Assembly: GCF_014695715.1 (NCBI RefSeq)
Contig: NZ_JACJOT010000001.1
Coordinates: forward strand, 349,993 to 413,992
Direction of reading: 5' to 3'
DNA: 64,000 bases
Source of the DNA: Microcoleus sp. FACHB-68
Lineage (GTDB): Bacteria; Cyanobacteriota; Cyanobacteriia; Cyanobacteriales; Oscillatoriaceae
Shown here: piece by piece, positions 19,210-29,518 of the stretch
Position numbering within the stretch: the first letter of the stretch is position 1
Layout: every line of letters starts with the position of its first letter
Translations under genes and position numbers: made by a program
The notes under the pieces: generated by a model
The model's input: only the letters and a program-made list of their open reading frames with translations
Database searches by the model: none
What the model was told of the DNA's origin: nothing

Positions 19210-19565
19210 GAAAACACTCCTAATTACTATTTAACTTTCTCTCTTAATCTTAATAAATGAAGTGAACAAAATCGTCGATCTAAAGGGTAAACTTTCCTGC
19301 ACCCTTTCTCTATCTAAAGCATGATAAGATATGATTAAATTCAAAATAGCTTCTATCTAAAGGATAAAAAATCATGAATAATCTCTCATTCTAAAGAATC
19401 ACATTCAGGTAAACCCTATAGATAGCGATGAAAACAAAAATAAAATAAAGCCGTAGGAAAATTCACCAAAGCGACTGCTGAAACCTTCCCTTCTCATCAA
19501 ATTCTAAATTTTGTTTAAATGTTCTCTCAAAAAACAGGTTAAATTAAAATGGAAAAAATCTAATA
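19210..19565. other. Intergenic region with four TCTAAAG motifs
   Basis: The AT-rich spacer between the divergent ChaB-like and lipoprotein genes contains (A/T)TCTAAAG at 19278-19285, 19312-19319, 19355-19362 and 19389-19396, with start-to-start distances of 34, 43 and 34 bases. It may be a regulator-binding array or degenerate repeat; nothing else is seen. Confidence 0.45.
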
Positions 19566-20267
19566 ATGAAAAAAATACTGAAAAGAGTGATTTATTCTTG
19601 CCTATTAGTTTCTGTAACAGCACTTCTTGTTAGCTGTGGTAATGCCGGCACACCCGCCGCTAAGGTGCCTGAAGTTTCCAACACTGAAAACAGCCAAGCC
19701 GCTGAAAATAATCGCTCACAAGCTGATACCGATGCCGATGATACCATTCAATTTAAACTAAAAGGAGGAACGAATACCTTTTCAATTAAGCCAGTCGTGG
19801 GTGGGGCAAAATTCCTAGATGCGGCTGAAGAAGAAATCGCTCGCTTCACGATTGGAAGTGACAGCAAACGGTTTAGAATTAACAGCGATGCCGGCAAAGT
19901 CTTAGGCTATGCGGCGATCAAAGGTAGCGCTTGGACAATTGAGAACGCCGAGGGTACAAAAGAGCTTTATATTTTAAGCCGGCAGGAAGATGGGAATTAT
20001 CAGCTCAAAAATGAAGCCGGCAAAGAAATTTACAGAATTACACTTCGCGACTACGGTTTTGAAATAGAAACACCGGCCAAACAATCACTTTATAAAGTGA
20101 AAGTCGAGGAAGATAAAATCGTTCTCATAGATGCGTCTGATCGAACATTTCTCTATACAAACTCACCCTTACCGCCTCTCACGCTAGTTTGCTTTGGCTT
20201 TGAGGATTTAAATATTGAACAGCAAGCAGCACTCGCTTATGCTGTCAATCTTTCAGGAGGAAGATAA
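19566..20267 (+). CDS. Predicted lipoprotein, unknown function
   Basis: 233-aa protein with a basic N-terminus, a hydrophobic stretch and the lipobox LVSC, so Cys24 is the likely lipidated residue after cleavage by signal peptidase II. A low-complexity Asn/Glu/Ser/Asp linker follows to about residue 60. The folded part consists of short beta-type segments with a repeating pattern such as FRINSDAGKVLGYAAIKG, WTIENAEGTKELYIL, YQLKNEAGKEIYRI and FEIETPAKQSLYKV. This pattern suggests a beta-sheet of four to five similar strand pairs. I do not recognise the family. It lies alone and converges on a histidine kinase gene. Confidence 0.75.
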   Translation: MKKILKRVIYSCLLVSVTALLVSCGNAGTPAAKVPEVSNTENSQAAENNRSQADTDADDTIQFKLKGGTNTFSIKPVVGGAKFLDAAEEEIARFTIGSDSKRFRINSDAGKVLGYAAIKGSAWTIENAEGTKELYILSRQEDGNYQLKNEAGKEIYRITLRDYGFEIETPAKQSLYKVKVEEDKIVLIDASDRTFLYTNSPLPPLTLVCFGFEDLNIEQQAALAYAVNLSGGR

Positions 20268-20298
20268 TCTGTGCAAATTCAGCTTTGACACAGATTTT
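20266..20298. terminator. Hairpin terminator after the lipoprotein gene
   Basis: AATCTGTG (20266-20273) pairs exactly with CACAGATT (20289-20296), followed by TT. It overlaps the stop codon of the lipoprotein gene and lies just before the end of the opposing kinase gene. Confidence 0.6.
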
Positions 20299-20313
20299 GA
20301 ACAAGATAACGAC

Positions 20314-23300
20314 TTACCGGCGCACAGTTACGATTGGAGTCGGTTGCCTGATAGGAATCTCAATAATAAACTCCGCACCTCCACCGGGGGAGGAAATACA
20401 TCTCAACTGACCCCCATGCCTTTCAACAATAATTTGATAGCTAATTGATAGCCCTAAACCCGTACCCGATCCAACAGGTTTCGTTGTATAGAACGGATCA
20501 AAAATTCGCAGACGCACTTCCTCTGGTATTCCCGGCCCGTTATCTGCAATAATGATCGCGATCCGATCTTCCTCTAACACCTCGGTGCGTAGGCGAATCT
20601 GCGGATCTTGAATGGTGGATTTTGCCTCAAGCTTTTGCGAATTTCCCCGCGCCGGAAATAGGGCATCAATCGCATTCGCCAGAATATTCATAAATACCTG
20701 ATTCAACTGGCTGGCATAGCACTCCACCGGCGGCAAAGGGCCATACTCTTTAATTAGCTTAATTTCAGGATGTTCAGGCTGGGCTTTCAGCCGGTGTTGC
20801 AGTAGCAACAAAGTGCTGTCTAAACCTTCATGGATATCAACAGATTTGCTCTGGGATTCATCTAGACGCGAGAAGTTCCGTAAAGAAAGCACGATCTGAC
20901 GAATACGTTCCGCTCCAATTTTCATGGAAGAGAGCATTTTCGGCAAATCTTCAATAATAAAATCTAAATCAATAGCAATCGCAACTGCTTCAATCACAGG
21001 TGCCGGTTTCGGATATATCTGCTGGTAAAGCTGCACGATTTGCAACAGCTTTTGGATATACTCAACCGCAAAATTAAGATTACCCTGAATAAAACTAACC
21101 GGGTTGTTGATTTCATGGGCGACACCGGCAACCATCTGCCCTAGAGAAGACATTTTCTCACTTTGAATTAGCTGCGCTTGCGTTTGTTGCAGCGCTTTGA
21201 GCGCTTGCTCAAGCTGCTGGGCTTGCGCTTGGGCAATTCTAGCCGCTTCCTGAGCTTGAGCGTAGCTTTCGGCTTGGCTAATGGCAATCGCTAGCTGATC
21301 GCTCACAGCTTGCAGCAGTTCCACTTCATTATCACTCCAAGGCCGGTGCTCACTAAAATGCCCACAGCTAACCACACCAACATCACCAGAACGCGTTTGA
21401 ATCGGTAAGGCTAAAAAAGCGGTGTAACCCAAATGCTTGCGAAGATATCGCTCCCAAGGCTCACTCGCCTTCGACATATCATCCACTCGTAACATTTCCA
21501 GGTTTAACAGTTGCTTATTCACTAAAATGTCCGTTTTTTTAGCAGAGTAACAACCGAGAAAGCTAGGCATTTCAGAATTTTTGGCTTCCTTCACAACCTC
21601 CCAATGAGAGATATTTTGAATCTTTAATTTGGAAGTTTCTATTGGCTCGTATAGCTCAGAATTTAACATGAAGAGTTCGGAACTGTTTGGGCGATACCAA
21701 ATAAATAGACACTGATCAATTTGCAACAGATTGCGAATTTCGTGAACTGCCGTTCCTAAAATCGTATCTAAATCAAGAGAGTTGCGAATTTGGCTGGCGA
21801 GCCGGTTCAGCAGTTTTTCTCGTTGCGCGAGGGTTCTAGAGCGTACTTCCGACTGCCGCAGCGCTTCTTCTGCCTGTTTGCGCTTCGTGATGTCTTGAGA
21901 AATGCTCACAGTACCGATCAAGACGCCATTGACATCGTAGATGGGCGAGTTTGTGGTCATTACCGGGAACGTCGTTTCGTCCTTACGTTGTAAGACAAAT
22001 TCGCCGCTCCAACTTGTACCGGCTCTCAGGCGAGACAGCAGTTCTGCCGCCTCAGTTCGGGAAGCCTCAACGGGTAAAAGTTCTATAAAATTTCGACCGA
22101 GGGCTTCTTGTTTTTGCCAACCCTGAAGCGTCTCGGCAAATCGATTCCAATAAGTAATTTTTCCATCTAAATCGGTAGCGATTGCGGCTTGCTCCACTGC
22201 ATCCAGCAGCAGTGCTTGAAAGTAGACTTGTTCTTCTACCCGCTTGCGCTCGGTGATATCTATGACCAAAGCATCCCAGAGAATATCTCCGTTGGGCTGC
22301 AATTCAGGCCGCGCCGCCGTTTGCAACCACTTGCGCTCACTCGACGGGGTGATCAACCGGCCTTCCCAATGCCAAGGCTCTAAGGTAGAAGCAGAAACGG
22401 CCATTGCCCGGTCAAGGGAGGGACGATCATCGGGATGGATCAGGTGATTGGCAAACGTTTGTTGAAATTCTTCGGGTTCTAATTCATAGAGTTCGCGGCA
22501 CGCTGGACTCACATATAAGATCGACTGGGAACCATCGGCACTGAGGCGATATTGGTAAATCACTCCCGGCACGCTGGCGGCTAGCCGTTGGAAGCGGGCT
22601 TCACTCCTAAGCAACTGCTCCTCTGCCAGCGTGCGCTCGGTCACGTCCTCATAGGTGCCCAGAATGCCCACCACACTGCCGCCGGCATCATGGAGTGGGA
22701 TTTTATTGGTATCCGCCCACGACTGGTTGCCATCGGCTTGCAGATGGGTTTCGATGAGGTGATATTCGGGTGTGTCGGTTTCCATCACGCGCCGGTCGCT
22801 CTCACGAAACCTGCCGGCCTCTTCTTCCGTCCAGAGCAAGTCGAAGTCAGTCAGCCCGACAATCTTTTCTGGAGTGCCCACACCGGCAGCCCGTGCAAAG
22901 TTCTGATTGCAACCGAGATAAACTGAATTTTTATCTTTCCAATAAATAAGTTCGGGAATATTGTCAATCACCAGCCGCAGCATTTGTTGAGAGGAACGCA
23001 CCTGTTCTTGGGAGCGCTTGGTGGTCGTGATGTTGCGGGCAATTACAATAATTTGGTTGTCGATTAAAGGAATTAGCCGAGCTTCATAGCTTTGTTTTCC
23101 TGCCGGCATCGGTAAAGAATACTCGATTTGTATCGGCACGGCAGCGGTTTCTTCTGGTGAAGCGAATACTTGTGAAATTGCAGAAGCCATCTGATGCCCC
23201 ACGCCTGCCGGCAGAACATCTTGCATTCGTTTCCCCAAAAACATTTCTGGCGGTAAATATAAATCTTCAGGGTGTCCGGCGTTGTAATCAAGAATGGTGC

Positions 23301-23841
23301 CATCGGCGTAAAGCCGGAAGTACAAATCGGGAACTGCTTTAAAAATCGCTTGCAGTTCAGCCTCCGTTTGGCGCAGATGTGCCTCTGCCACAGCCCGATC
23401 GCAAATTTCTAACGTGAGCCGGCCCTTGAGTGCTGCTAGATCCGACGGCAAAGCCAGCGCTTGAGGAATCAGGGGTAACATCGCGCCTGCTGTGCATAAC
23501 GCAATCACAGCAGTCAAGGCTTTGAGACTGCCGGTTAGCCAAGAGTGCGAGTGCCACAGCGCCCACACTTCCGTCAGATGAGTTGTCCCACAGCTAAGGA
23601 TAAAGGCTCCCAACAGCCAAAAAACCCAGTGAGAGGGCAGATCGTGACGCCGGCGGACGAAATAGACCAGCATTATTGAAATTGAGTAATAAACAACAGC
23701 GATCAAGGAATGGGACAGGATATGCAGCCACACTAAGGCCGGCTGCCAGAGGTCGCACGCTCCCCACTGCGGCAGGATAGCCCAACCTCGCCCATCAAGA
23801 ATGAATTGCTCTGAAAAAATATTTCTTAACAATTCTTGCAT
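20314..23841 (-). CDS. Histidine kinase with ethylene-receptor-like N-terminus, PAS repeats and GAF
   Basis: 1175-aa hybrid-free sensor kinase. Residues about 35-135 are three membrane helices with the ethylene-binding layout of ETR1 and Synechocystis Etr1. The residues matching ETR1 Tyr32, Ile62, Cys65 and His69 are Tyr51, Ile81, Cys84 and His88 (CGTTH). The residue matching ETR1 Asp25 is His44 here, coded by CAT at 23710-23712. About four PAS domains follow (155-660), then a GAF domain (675-870), the dimerisation helix with phospho-acceptor His909 ([10 protein letters not shown]) and an HATPase with GTGLGLS. No receiver domain is present. The paralogue at 27239-29518 keeps the Asp. Whether this protein binds ethylene is doubtful. 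Confidence 0.9.
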   Translation of the reverse strand: MQELLRNIFSEQFILDGRGWAILPQWGACDLWQPALVWLHILSHSLIAVVYYSISIMLVYFVRRRHDLPSHWVFWLLGAFILSCGTTHLTEVWALWHSHSWLTGSLKALTAVIALCTAGAMLPLIPQALALPSDLAALKGRLTLEICDRAVAEAHLRQTEAELQAIFKAVPDLYFRLYADGTILDYNAGHPEDLYLPPEMFLGKRMQDVLPAGVGHQMASAISQVFASPEETAAVPIQIEYSLPMPAGKQSYEARLIPLIDNQIIVIARNITTTKRSQEQVRSSQQMLRLVIDNIPELIYWKDKNSVYLGCNQNFARAAGVGTPEKIVGLTDFDLLWTEEEAGRFRESDRRVMETDTPEYHLIETHLQADGNQSWADTNKIPLHDAGGSVVGILGTYEDVTERTLAEEQLLRSEARFQRLAASVPGVIYQYRLSADGSQSILYVSPACRELYELEPEEFQQTFANHLIHPDDRPSLDRAMAVSASTLEPWHWEGRLITPSSERKWLQTAARPELQPNGDILWDALVIDITERKRVEEQVYFQALLLDAVEQAAIATDLDGKITYWNRFAETLQGWQKQEALGRNFIELLPVEASRTEAAELLSRLRAGTSWSGEFVLQRKDETTFPVMTTNSPIYDVNGVLIGTVSISQDITKRKQAEEALRQSEVRSRTLAQREKLLNRLASQIRNSLDLDTILGTAVHEIRNLLQIDQCLFIWYRPNSSELFMLNSELYEPIETSKLKIQNISHWEVVKEAKNSEMPSFLGCYSAKKTDILVNKQLLNLEMLRVDDMSKASEPWERYLRKHLGYTAFLALPIQTRSGDVGVVSCGHFSEHRPWSDNEVELLQAVSDQLAIAISQAESYAQAQEAARIAQAQAQQLEQALKALQQTQAQLIQSEKMSSLGQMVAGVAHEINNPVSFIQGNLNFAVEYIQKLLQIVQLYQQIYPKPAPVIEAVAIAIDLDFIIEDLPKMLSSMKIGAERIRQIVLSLRNFSRLDESQSKSVDIHEGLDSTLLLLQHRLKAQPEHPEIKLIKEYGPLPPVECYASQLNQVFMNILANAIDALFPARGNSQKLEAKSTIQDPQIRLRTEVLEEDRIAIIIADNGPGIPEEVRLRIFDPFYTTKPVGSGTGLGLSISYQIIVERHGGQLRCISSPGGGAEFIIEIPIRQPTPIVTVRR

Positions 23842-24127
23842 GGGCTTTCTCTCATTTCGTTAAATAGTTTTCTCAAACGTTACCTTTAATAAAGATTATG
23901 GTGACGCTTACCCAAAGTATATTTCATTATAATAAAAAGCATTATGCGCTTCTTGTTTGAGCCGGTTTAGATTGTCAGCGGTGCGAAATATTCTGGATTG
24001 GGGTGTTTGCAGACTGTTGCACGTAGCCGAATAGAACCACTTTAAGGCACATCAATTAAAGCCCAAAGCCGGCTGCAAGTAAATGCTAAATTTGATGTGC
24101 GGATGCTTCTTTGGAAACTCAACGGAT

Positions 24128-25309
24128 ATGGAAATACGCGGGGTCTGGCTTACCAACACGGATAGTAAAGTTTTGCGCTCAAAGAAAAATATTGCGGAAG
24201 CAATGAAATTTCTAGCAGAAACGGGATTTAATATGGTTTTTCCCGTTGTTTGGAATAAAGCACAGACTTTATATCCGAGTCAAGTCATGGGGGAAACTTT
24301 TGGAGTGGAAATCGATCCGCTTTATCAAGGGCGTGACCCTTTAGCCGAACTCATTGAAGAGGCAAGCCGGTATAACCTAGCAGTAATTCCCTGGTTTGAA
24401 TACGGTTTTGCCAGTTCTTACAACTTGGGTGGGGGTCATCTGCTGGCCAAAAAACCTGAATGGGCAGCCCGTGACTATGCCGGCAACCTGCTGAAAAAAA
24501 ACAATTTTGAGTGGATGAATGCCCTCGATCCGCAAGTGCAAGATTTTATGCTCAGCTTGGTGCTGGAAGTGGTGAAAAACTACGAAATCAGCGGGATTCA
24601 CGGAGATGATCGACTGCCGGCGTTTCCCTGTGAAGGGGGATACGATCCGGGCACAATTGAGCGTTACTACCAAACATTTCATCAAAATCCGCCGCAAAAC
24701 CCAAAAGATCCCCAATGGGTGCAATGGCGTGCTGATATTCTCACCAATTTTTTAGCGCGTCTTTACCAAGAGGTGAAAGCCATTAAACCAGATATTCTGG
24801 TATCAATGGCTCCCAATATCTACAAATGGTGTTTAAATGAATATTTGCAAGACTCTAAAGCTTGGCTTGAGCAAGAATTAGCGGATCTGATTCATCCTCA
24901 AGTTTATCGCCGCGACTTTTACAGCTACAAAGATATCATTGACCGGCTATTGCGCGAGCAATTTACAGTGGATCAGCTATCGAAGGTTTCTCCAGGCATT
25001 TTAATCAAAGTGGGTTCATACCGCATTACCCCTGAATACCTTGTCCAAGCTATCAATTACAATCGATCAGTTGGGATCAAAGGGGAAATTTTGTTTTTCT
25101 ATGAAGGTTTGCGAGAAGATAACGACGCTTTAGCTAAAGCATTACGAGAAGGACCCTATGCCAAGCCGGCCTCTGAACTGTCTATTCCCGCGCAGCAGAG
25201 TCTTGCCGGCATGAATATGTCTTCCGCGCCAAGCTTTCAAACTCGCCTTTCGAGCAACTTTCAACGATTGGTTACACTCATTCAAAATCGCTTCAACAGC
25301 AATGGCTAG
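24128..25309 (+). CDS. GH10-like (GHL10/DUF187) glycosyl hydrolase family protein
   Basis: About 393-aa protein that starts MEIRGVWLTNTDSKVLRSKKNIAEAM, the usual opening of the GHL10 family, which is related to TIM-barrel glycoside hydrolases. I chose the ATG at 24128; a frame start at 24083 adds a short Cys-rich stretch that looks unconserved. Barrel-like motifs include NMVFPVVWNKAQTLYPS, VIPWFEYGF, GIHGDDRLPAFPCEGGYDPG and LIHPQVYRRDF. Acidic residues in these loops may be catalytic, but that is not shown. The C-terminal 40 residues are a polar tail. The protein has no clear signal peptide. The substrate is unknown. Confidence 0.8.
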   Translation: MEIRGVWLTNTDSKVLRSKKNIAEAMKFLAETGFNMVFPVVWNKAQTLYPSQVMGETFGVEIDPLYQGRDPLAELIEEASRYNLAVIPWFEYGFASSYNLGGGHLLAKKPEWAARDYAGNLLKKNNFEWMNALDPQVQDFMLSLVLEVVKNYEISGIHGDDRLPAFPCEGGYDPGTIERYYQTFHQNPPQNPKDPQWVQWRADILTNFLARLYQEVKAIKPDILVSMAPNIYKWCLNEYLQDSKAWLEQELADLIHPQVYRRDFYSYKDIIDRLLREQFTVDQLSKVSPGILIKVGSYRITPEYLVQAINYNRSVGIKGEILFFYEGLREDNDALAKALREGPYAKPASELSIPAQQSLAGMNMSSAPSFQTRLSSNFQRLVTLIQNRFNSNG

Positions 25310-25325
25310 TTTCTCAACACTCAAG

Positions 25326-26372
25326 CTATTTAATCCACCGATAAATTCTGGACTGTAGTTTAATTTCAGTTAAATATGCCAGCCCAATCAGCACAACAAA
25401 TTTTAAACTGTATTCTAGCCAATAATTAGGAATATATGGTTGAAGTTGCCACTGCACTAAAATGGGATAGTGAAAAATATAAAGGGCGTAAGAAATCGGA
25501 GAAATTTTGGCAAATACTCCTAGCAATTTATCAAATAGCAATAACTTATTCTGATACCAAATCCAGCCAACAAACATTAATAATAGAGCAGTAAAAAAAT
25601 GACGTAATACTAAAAATGGATAATAGCCTAATCTAAGTTCTTCTGCCCCTAGCAAGGGAACCGTAGCTAGGAATGACATTAAAATCAACGAAATAAATAT
25701 AGGTTGCAGATGGCTGTAGGTGAATCTTTTATAAGTTGTGAAGATTGTTGCTGCTTCCACTCCCGACCACCAAATAATAAAATAAGCAGAAATTAAACAT
25801 AAATGGTTGGGATGGATCATAAAAATTATGTAAGAAATTGCTGAAAATGTTAAGACGAAGTAAATTCTATTTTTGTTTTTGGGTAAAACTGTATAAGCCA
25901 GAAAAAACATCATGTAAAACCACCATTCATAGGATAAAGACCATAAAGGAAGATTGCCCAAAAAAGGGTTGACAATATTTCCTGGCTTTACGCGGCCAAA
26001 ATCCTGTAAAAATAATAAATTTCCGATTAATTCCCTCAAAGAAAATCTTTGCAACAAATTGCCATTAAAAGCTGAAACAAAGATAGAAACTATTAAAGAA
26101 ATAATCAATATGAAATAAATTCGTTTAAATCTTTTAATCAAAAATTCTTGAAAAGTAATCGTTGACTTTTTATAGAATGAAAGATAAATCACAAATCCGC
26201 TTAATAAAAAAAATAAAATAACAGCTTCTTGGCCGGCAGCAAAAAATATTTTAACTTTTGATGGAATTAAATTAAGGCCAATTAACCCGTAAACAAGATT
26301 ATGAAGCAGGACATATAAAGAGGCAATTCCTCGCAGCGCGTCTAGTTTTTGGAAATATAATTGTTTATTCAT
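25326..26372 (-). CDS. Acyltransferase 3 family membrane protein
   Basis: About 348 aa with around ten membrane helices. The N-terminal KLDALRGIASLYVLLHN carries the RG and the conserved His of OafA/NolL-type O-acyltransferases, and FFLLSGFVIYLSF is the second hallmark. These enzymes move acyl groups onto surface sugars or other exported molecules. I start it at 26372, after GGGA; an ATG at 26408 is also in frame. The gene is clearly richer in A and T than its neighbours, including many AAA, ATT and TTA codons, which hints at horizontal transfer. No sugar-synthesis genes lie beside it. Confidence 0.88.
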   Translation of the reverse strand: MNKQLYFQKLDALRGIASLYVLLHNLVYGLIGLNLIPSKVKIFFAAGQEAVILFFLLSGFVIYLSFYKKSTITFQEFLIKRFKRIYFILIISLIVSIFVSAFNGNLLQRFSLRELIGNLLFLQDFGRVKPGNIVNPFLGNLPLWSLSYEWWFYMMFFLAYTVLPKNKNRIYFVLTFSAISYIIFMIHPNHLCLISAYFIIWWSGVEAATIFTTYKRFTYSHLQPIFISLILMSFLATVPLLGAEELRLGYYPFLVLRHFFTALLLMFVGWIWYQNKLLLFDKLLGVFAKISPISYALYIFHYPILVQWQLQPYIPNYWLEYSLKFVVLIGLAYLTEIKLQSRIYRWIK

Positions 26373-26408
26373 TTTTTCCCACTTTAAAGATTTTATAGAA
26401 TTAAGCAT

Positions 26409-26743
26409 ATTCCTCGTAAAATTCTAGAATAGTCTAGTTTAATTTATTTTAAAAAATAGCATATCTGATAGTTTGAGCGAACACTGAGTTATCACAATTC
26501 CTTTGTCTATTTGTCTGAAGCAAACATTTTTTTGTAGGGAATTTTAAATGGCGTCGCCAAGTGAAGCCGGCAAAAACGAACTCAGGCATTCAGTAAACCG
26601 CGCCGGCACAACCCAAAAAGTCGCGGCTTAGCGGTTCCAGCCTTGTATCTGGGCAGCAAAACGAGTAACAATGGGTGCGCCCACGGAACCAGGGAGTTAA
26701 GTAGATACAATAATCATTGTGTCAGATCGTGGGAGTCGAAGCA
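26409..26743. ncRNA. Candidate structured leader upstream of the DUF2358 gene
   Basis: Two complementary pairs interleave: GGTTCC (26633-26638) with GGAACC (26685-26690), and TTGTATCT (26643-26650) with AGATACAA (26703-26710). A small stem TGGG/CCCA at 26672-26683 lies inside. Together they could form a pseudoknot ending about 33 bases before the GTG at 26744. No known riboswitch class was recognised. The first half of the region shows nothing. Confidence 0.3.
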
Positions 26744-27190
26744 GTGCTTAAATATCAGGGACAAGTAGAAGCAGTGATTGAAACACTCAAAAAGGACTTA
26801 CCAACGCTTTTTGAGAAAGATATTTCTTACGATATCTATACAAATGATATTTACTTTAAAGATCCGGTGAATACCTTTAAATGGAAATTCAACTATCGGA
26901 TTATTTTTTGGACATTGCGATTTCACAGCCGGCTATTTTTTACAAAAATCCACTTCGATCTTCATGAAGTTGATTGGGTGGATGAAGATACCATTCTCGC
27001 AAAGTGGACAGTTCGCGGCGTGTTGCGGCTTCCCTGGAAACCTCACCTATTTTTTAACGGTTACTCGACTTACAAACTTAACAAAGATGCCCTGATCTAC
27101 GAACATATCGACACCTGGGATCGTGAACCCAAAGAGATTTTAAAACAGTTCCTGCCACCTGGAAAGGATAGGGAAGACTCAAGCGACTGA
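26744..27190 (+). CDS. DUF2358 family protein
   Basis: 148-aa soluble protein of the cyanobacterial and plant DUF2358 family, which has an SnoaL/NTF2-like cone fold. Shared marks with the second copy at 55512-55907 are IYTNDIYFKDPVNTF, the segment VRGVLRLPWKP and the end HIDTWDREP. I chose GTG at 26744 because GGGAG lies eight bases before it; a frame opening at 26717 is longer. Plant relatives are chloroplast proteins of unclear role. No catalytic residues can be named. The gene lies alone behind an unusual structured leader. Confidence 0.85.
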   Translation: MLKYQGQVEAVIETLKKDLPTLFEKDISYDIYTNDIYFKDPVNTFKWKFNYRIIFWTLRFHSRLFFTKIHFDLHEVDWVDEDTILAKWTVRGVLRLPWKPHLFFNGYSTYKLNKDALIYEHIDTWDREPKEILKQFLPPGKDREDSSD

Positions 27191-27228
27191 TAGAATGCTT
27201 TTAATTTCCTCTCTAGAACACAAATCTT

Positions 27229-27268
27229 AAGCCGGCACTTAGACTTCCGAAAGCAAAGCCGGCTTTTT
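27229..27268 (+). terminator. Rho-independent terminator of the DUF2358 gene
   Basis: AAGCCGGC (27229-27236) pairs with GCCGGCTT (27258-27265), and five T residues follow from 27264. It overlaps the last codons of the opposing histidine kinase gene. Confidence 0.7.
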
Positions 27269-29518
27269 AGAATCTTGGTAAATTGGAATTTCCATCACGA
27301 ACTCCGCACCCTTGCCTGGGGAAGAAATACACTTCAACTGACCTCTGTGTTTTTCAATAACAATCTGATAGCTAATCGATAATCCCAATCCTGTGCCTTT
27401 GCCAACAGCTTTCGTCGTAAAAAACGGATCGAACAGACGCCGGCACACATCCTCACTCATGCCGATGCCGGTGTCAGCAATGCGAATGATCACAAACTGG
27501 GTATCTAGATTTGGGGATAGGTGATGAAGGCTTGAGAATCTTTGCTTCCCATCCCCACACCTCACAGAAGTATGAATCGTAATGATTCGTGGGGAAGTCA
27601 CATTTTCTAAAGCATCAATGGCATTGCTGAGGAGATTCATAAACACTTGATTGAGCTGGCCGGCATAGCACTCCACTAAAGGCAAGTCGCCATACTCTTT
27701 AATGACCTGAATTTGAGAATTATTCGCCCCAGCTTTAAGCCGGTGTTGCAAAATCAGCAGCGTACTGTCGAGTCCTTCATGAATGTTCACCGGCTTCATT
27801 TCGGCTTCATCCAGTCTTGAGAAGTTTCGCAACGACAAGACAATGGAGCGAATACGCTCAGTGCCAACAGACATGGAAGAAAGCATTTTTGGAAGGTCTT
27901 CTATAAGGAAATCAAGCTCAATAGCTTCTGCTGTTTCTTGAATTTGCGGCGCTGGATCAGGATAGTTTAACTGGTAAAGATGCAGCATTTCTAATAAATT
28001 TTTAACATACTGATTGGCATAAATTAGATTGCCATGAATAAAGTTAACTGGGTTGTTAATTTCATGCGCCATTCCGGCAACCATTTGCCCTAGAGAAGAC
28101 ATTTTTTCACTTTGAACCAATTGACTTTGCGTCTGTTGCAATTTGTAAAAAGCTTGTTCAAGTTGATTGGTTTGCTGTCTCAACTGCGTTTCACTTTCCC
28201 GCAACGCCGACTCAGTTTGTTTGCGTTCGGTGATGTCAGTAATCATTCCCAAAACACCGGCATAGTTTCCCGCTCGATCAAAGATGGGATTCGTAGACAC
28301 AATTGCCCACAAATGAGAGCCATCTTTACGGCAGAATTTAAAATCATGCTGTTCTTTAATACCTTGCCGGCGGCGCTCCATATTCTCCAGCGCGAGCGCT
28401 TTACCTTCCTCATCCATAAACGCAAATAAAGGCTGACCTATCATCTCCTCTGGCGTGTAGCCAAGCATTTGAGCGATTTGGTGATTCGCAAAATTTGTAT
28501 TGCCCTCCGCATCCAAAACCCAAATTCCCTCTGTGGCGGTTTCAACAATGCGGCGATACTGCGCTTCACTGTCCCGCAGTGCATCCTCAGCCTGCCGCTG
28601 CTCAGTAATGTCATCAATGATTGCAACCACATATTGGGGTTTGCCGCTTTGATCTCGAATCAAAGAAACCCTTACATGAACCCAAATGACTACACCATCT
28701 TTGCGGATATAGCGCTTTTCTCGCCGATAGCTATCCCTTTTGCCGGTTCGCATTTCTTGAAACAGCTCTAGATCAGTGGTGACATCCTCTGGATGGGTCA
28801 GCTCGCTGAAATTCATCCCGCAAATTTCTTCGCTGGTGTATGCCAGTATTTCTTGCAAGGCTACATTACTTTCCAGAATTTGCCCATCCAAGCCACCAAA
28901 TACGATCCCAACCGCCGTCCACTCAAAAACCGCCCGGAATTGCGCTTCATTTTGGCTTAACGCTTCGTCTGCTTGCTTGTGTTCGACGATCTCCTGTTGC
29001 AGTAGCGCGTTAGCTGCTTGTAATTCGGCAGTCCATTCTGCAACGTGTTTCTCGAATTCCTTGTGGGCTTGTCTTAGTGCTTCCTCCACCCGCTTGCGCT
29101 CGATAATTTCATTTTCCAGCCTGTGGTTGGTTGCTTCCAGTTGGGCTGGACTGGGGAGCGCTAACGCTTGAGGGATCAGCGGTATCAGTGTTAAAGCTGT
29201 ATATACAGAAACTCCTGCTGTAAAGGCTTTCAGGAACCCCGAAAGCCAGTAATTTGGATGCCAAAGTGTCCAAATTTCCAAAATATGTGTGGTGCCGCAG
29301 GCGATGATAAATGTTCCAAACAAAAGAAAGATGCCGTAGAATGGCACGTCTCGCCTTTTGGTAACGAAATAGACCAGCATTATTGGAATTGAATAATAAG
29401 CTAGTGCTATCAAAGAGTCGGAAACTATATGCAACCCTACCAAACTTGGCTTCCATAGGTAGCAGTGGCCATGCGGAATAAAACTTCCAGAAAAAAAGTT
29501 TTGCAAAAGTCCTAGCAT
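27239..29518 (-). CDS. Histidine kinase with intact ethylene-binding-like domain and PAS repeats
   Basis: 759-aa sensor kinase. The N-terminal membrane region (about residues 25-125) keeps all residues known to matter for copper and ethylene binding in ETR1: Asp34, Tyr41, Ile71, Cys74 and His78 correspond to Asp25, Tyr32, Ile62, Cys65 and His69, with equal spacing. A coiled coil follows, then two PAS domains (about 185-310 and 312-435), the phospho-acceptor His485 in [12 protein letters not shown], and an HATPase ending with [21 protein letters not shown]. Its layout resembles SynEtr1-type photoreceptor/ethylene receptors but without a phytochrome-type GAF. No response regulator gene is near. 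It may sense ethylene; this is inferred only from the residues. Confidence 0.92.
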   Translation of the reverse strand: MLGLLQNFFSGSFIPHGHCYLWKPSLVGLHIVSDSLIALAYYSIPIMLVYFVTKRRDVPFYGIFLLFGTFIIACGTTHILEIWTLWHPNYWLSGFLKAFTAGVSVYTALTLIPLIPQALALPSPAQLEATNHRLENEIIERKRVEEALRQAHKEFEKHVAEWTAELQAANALLQQEIVEHKQADEALSQNEAQFRAVFEWTAVGIVFGGLDGQILESNVALQEILAYTSEEICGMNFSELTHPEDVTTDLELFQEMRTGKRDSYRREKRYIRKDGVVIWVHVRVSLIRDQSGKPQYVVAIIDDITEQRQAEDALRDSEAQYRRIVETATEGIWVLDAEGNTNFANHQIAQMLGYTPEEMIGQPLFAFMDEEGKALALENMERRRQGIKEQHDFKFCRKDGSHLWAIVSTNPIFDRAGNYAGVLGMITDITERKQTESALRESETQLRQQTNQLEQAFYKLQQTQSQLVQSEKMSSLGQMVAGMAHEINNPVNFIHGNLIYANQYVKNLLEMLHLYQLNYPDPAPQIQETAEAIELDFLIEDLPKMLSSMSVGTERIRSIVLSLRNFSRLDEAEMKPVNIHEGLDSTLLILQHRLKAGANNSQIQVIKEYGDLPLVECYAGQLNQVFMNLLSNAIDALENVTSPRIITIHTSVRCGDGKQRFSSLHHLSPNLDTQFVIIRIADTGIGMSEDVCRRLFDPFFTTKAVGKGTGLGLSISYQIVIEKHRGQLKCISSPGKGAEFVMEIPIYQDSKKPALLSEV

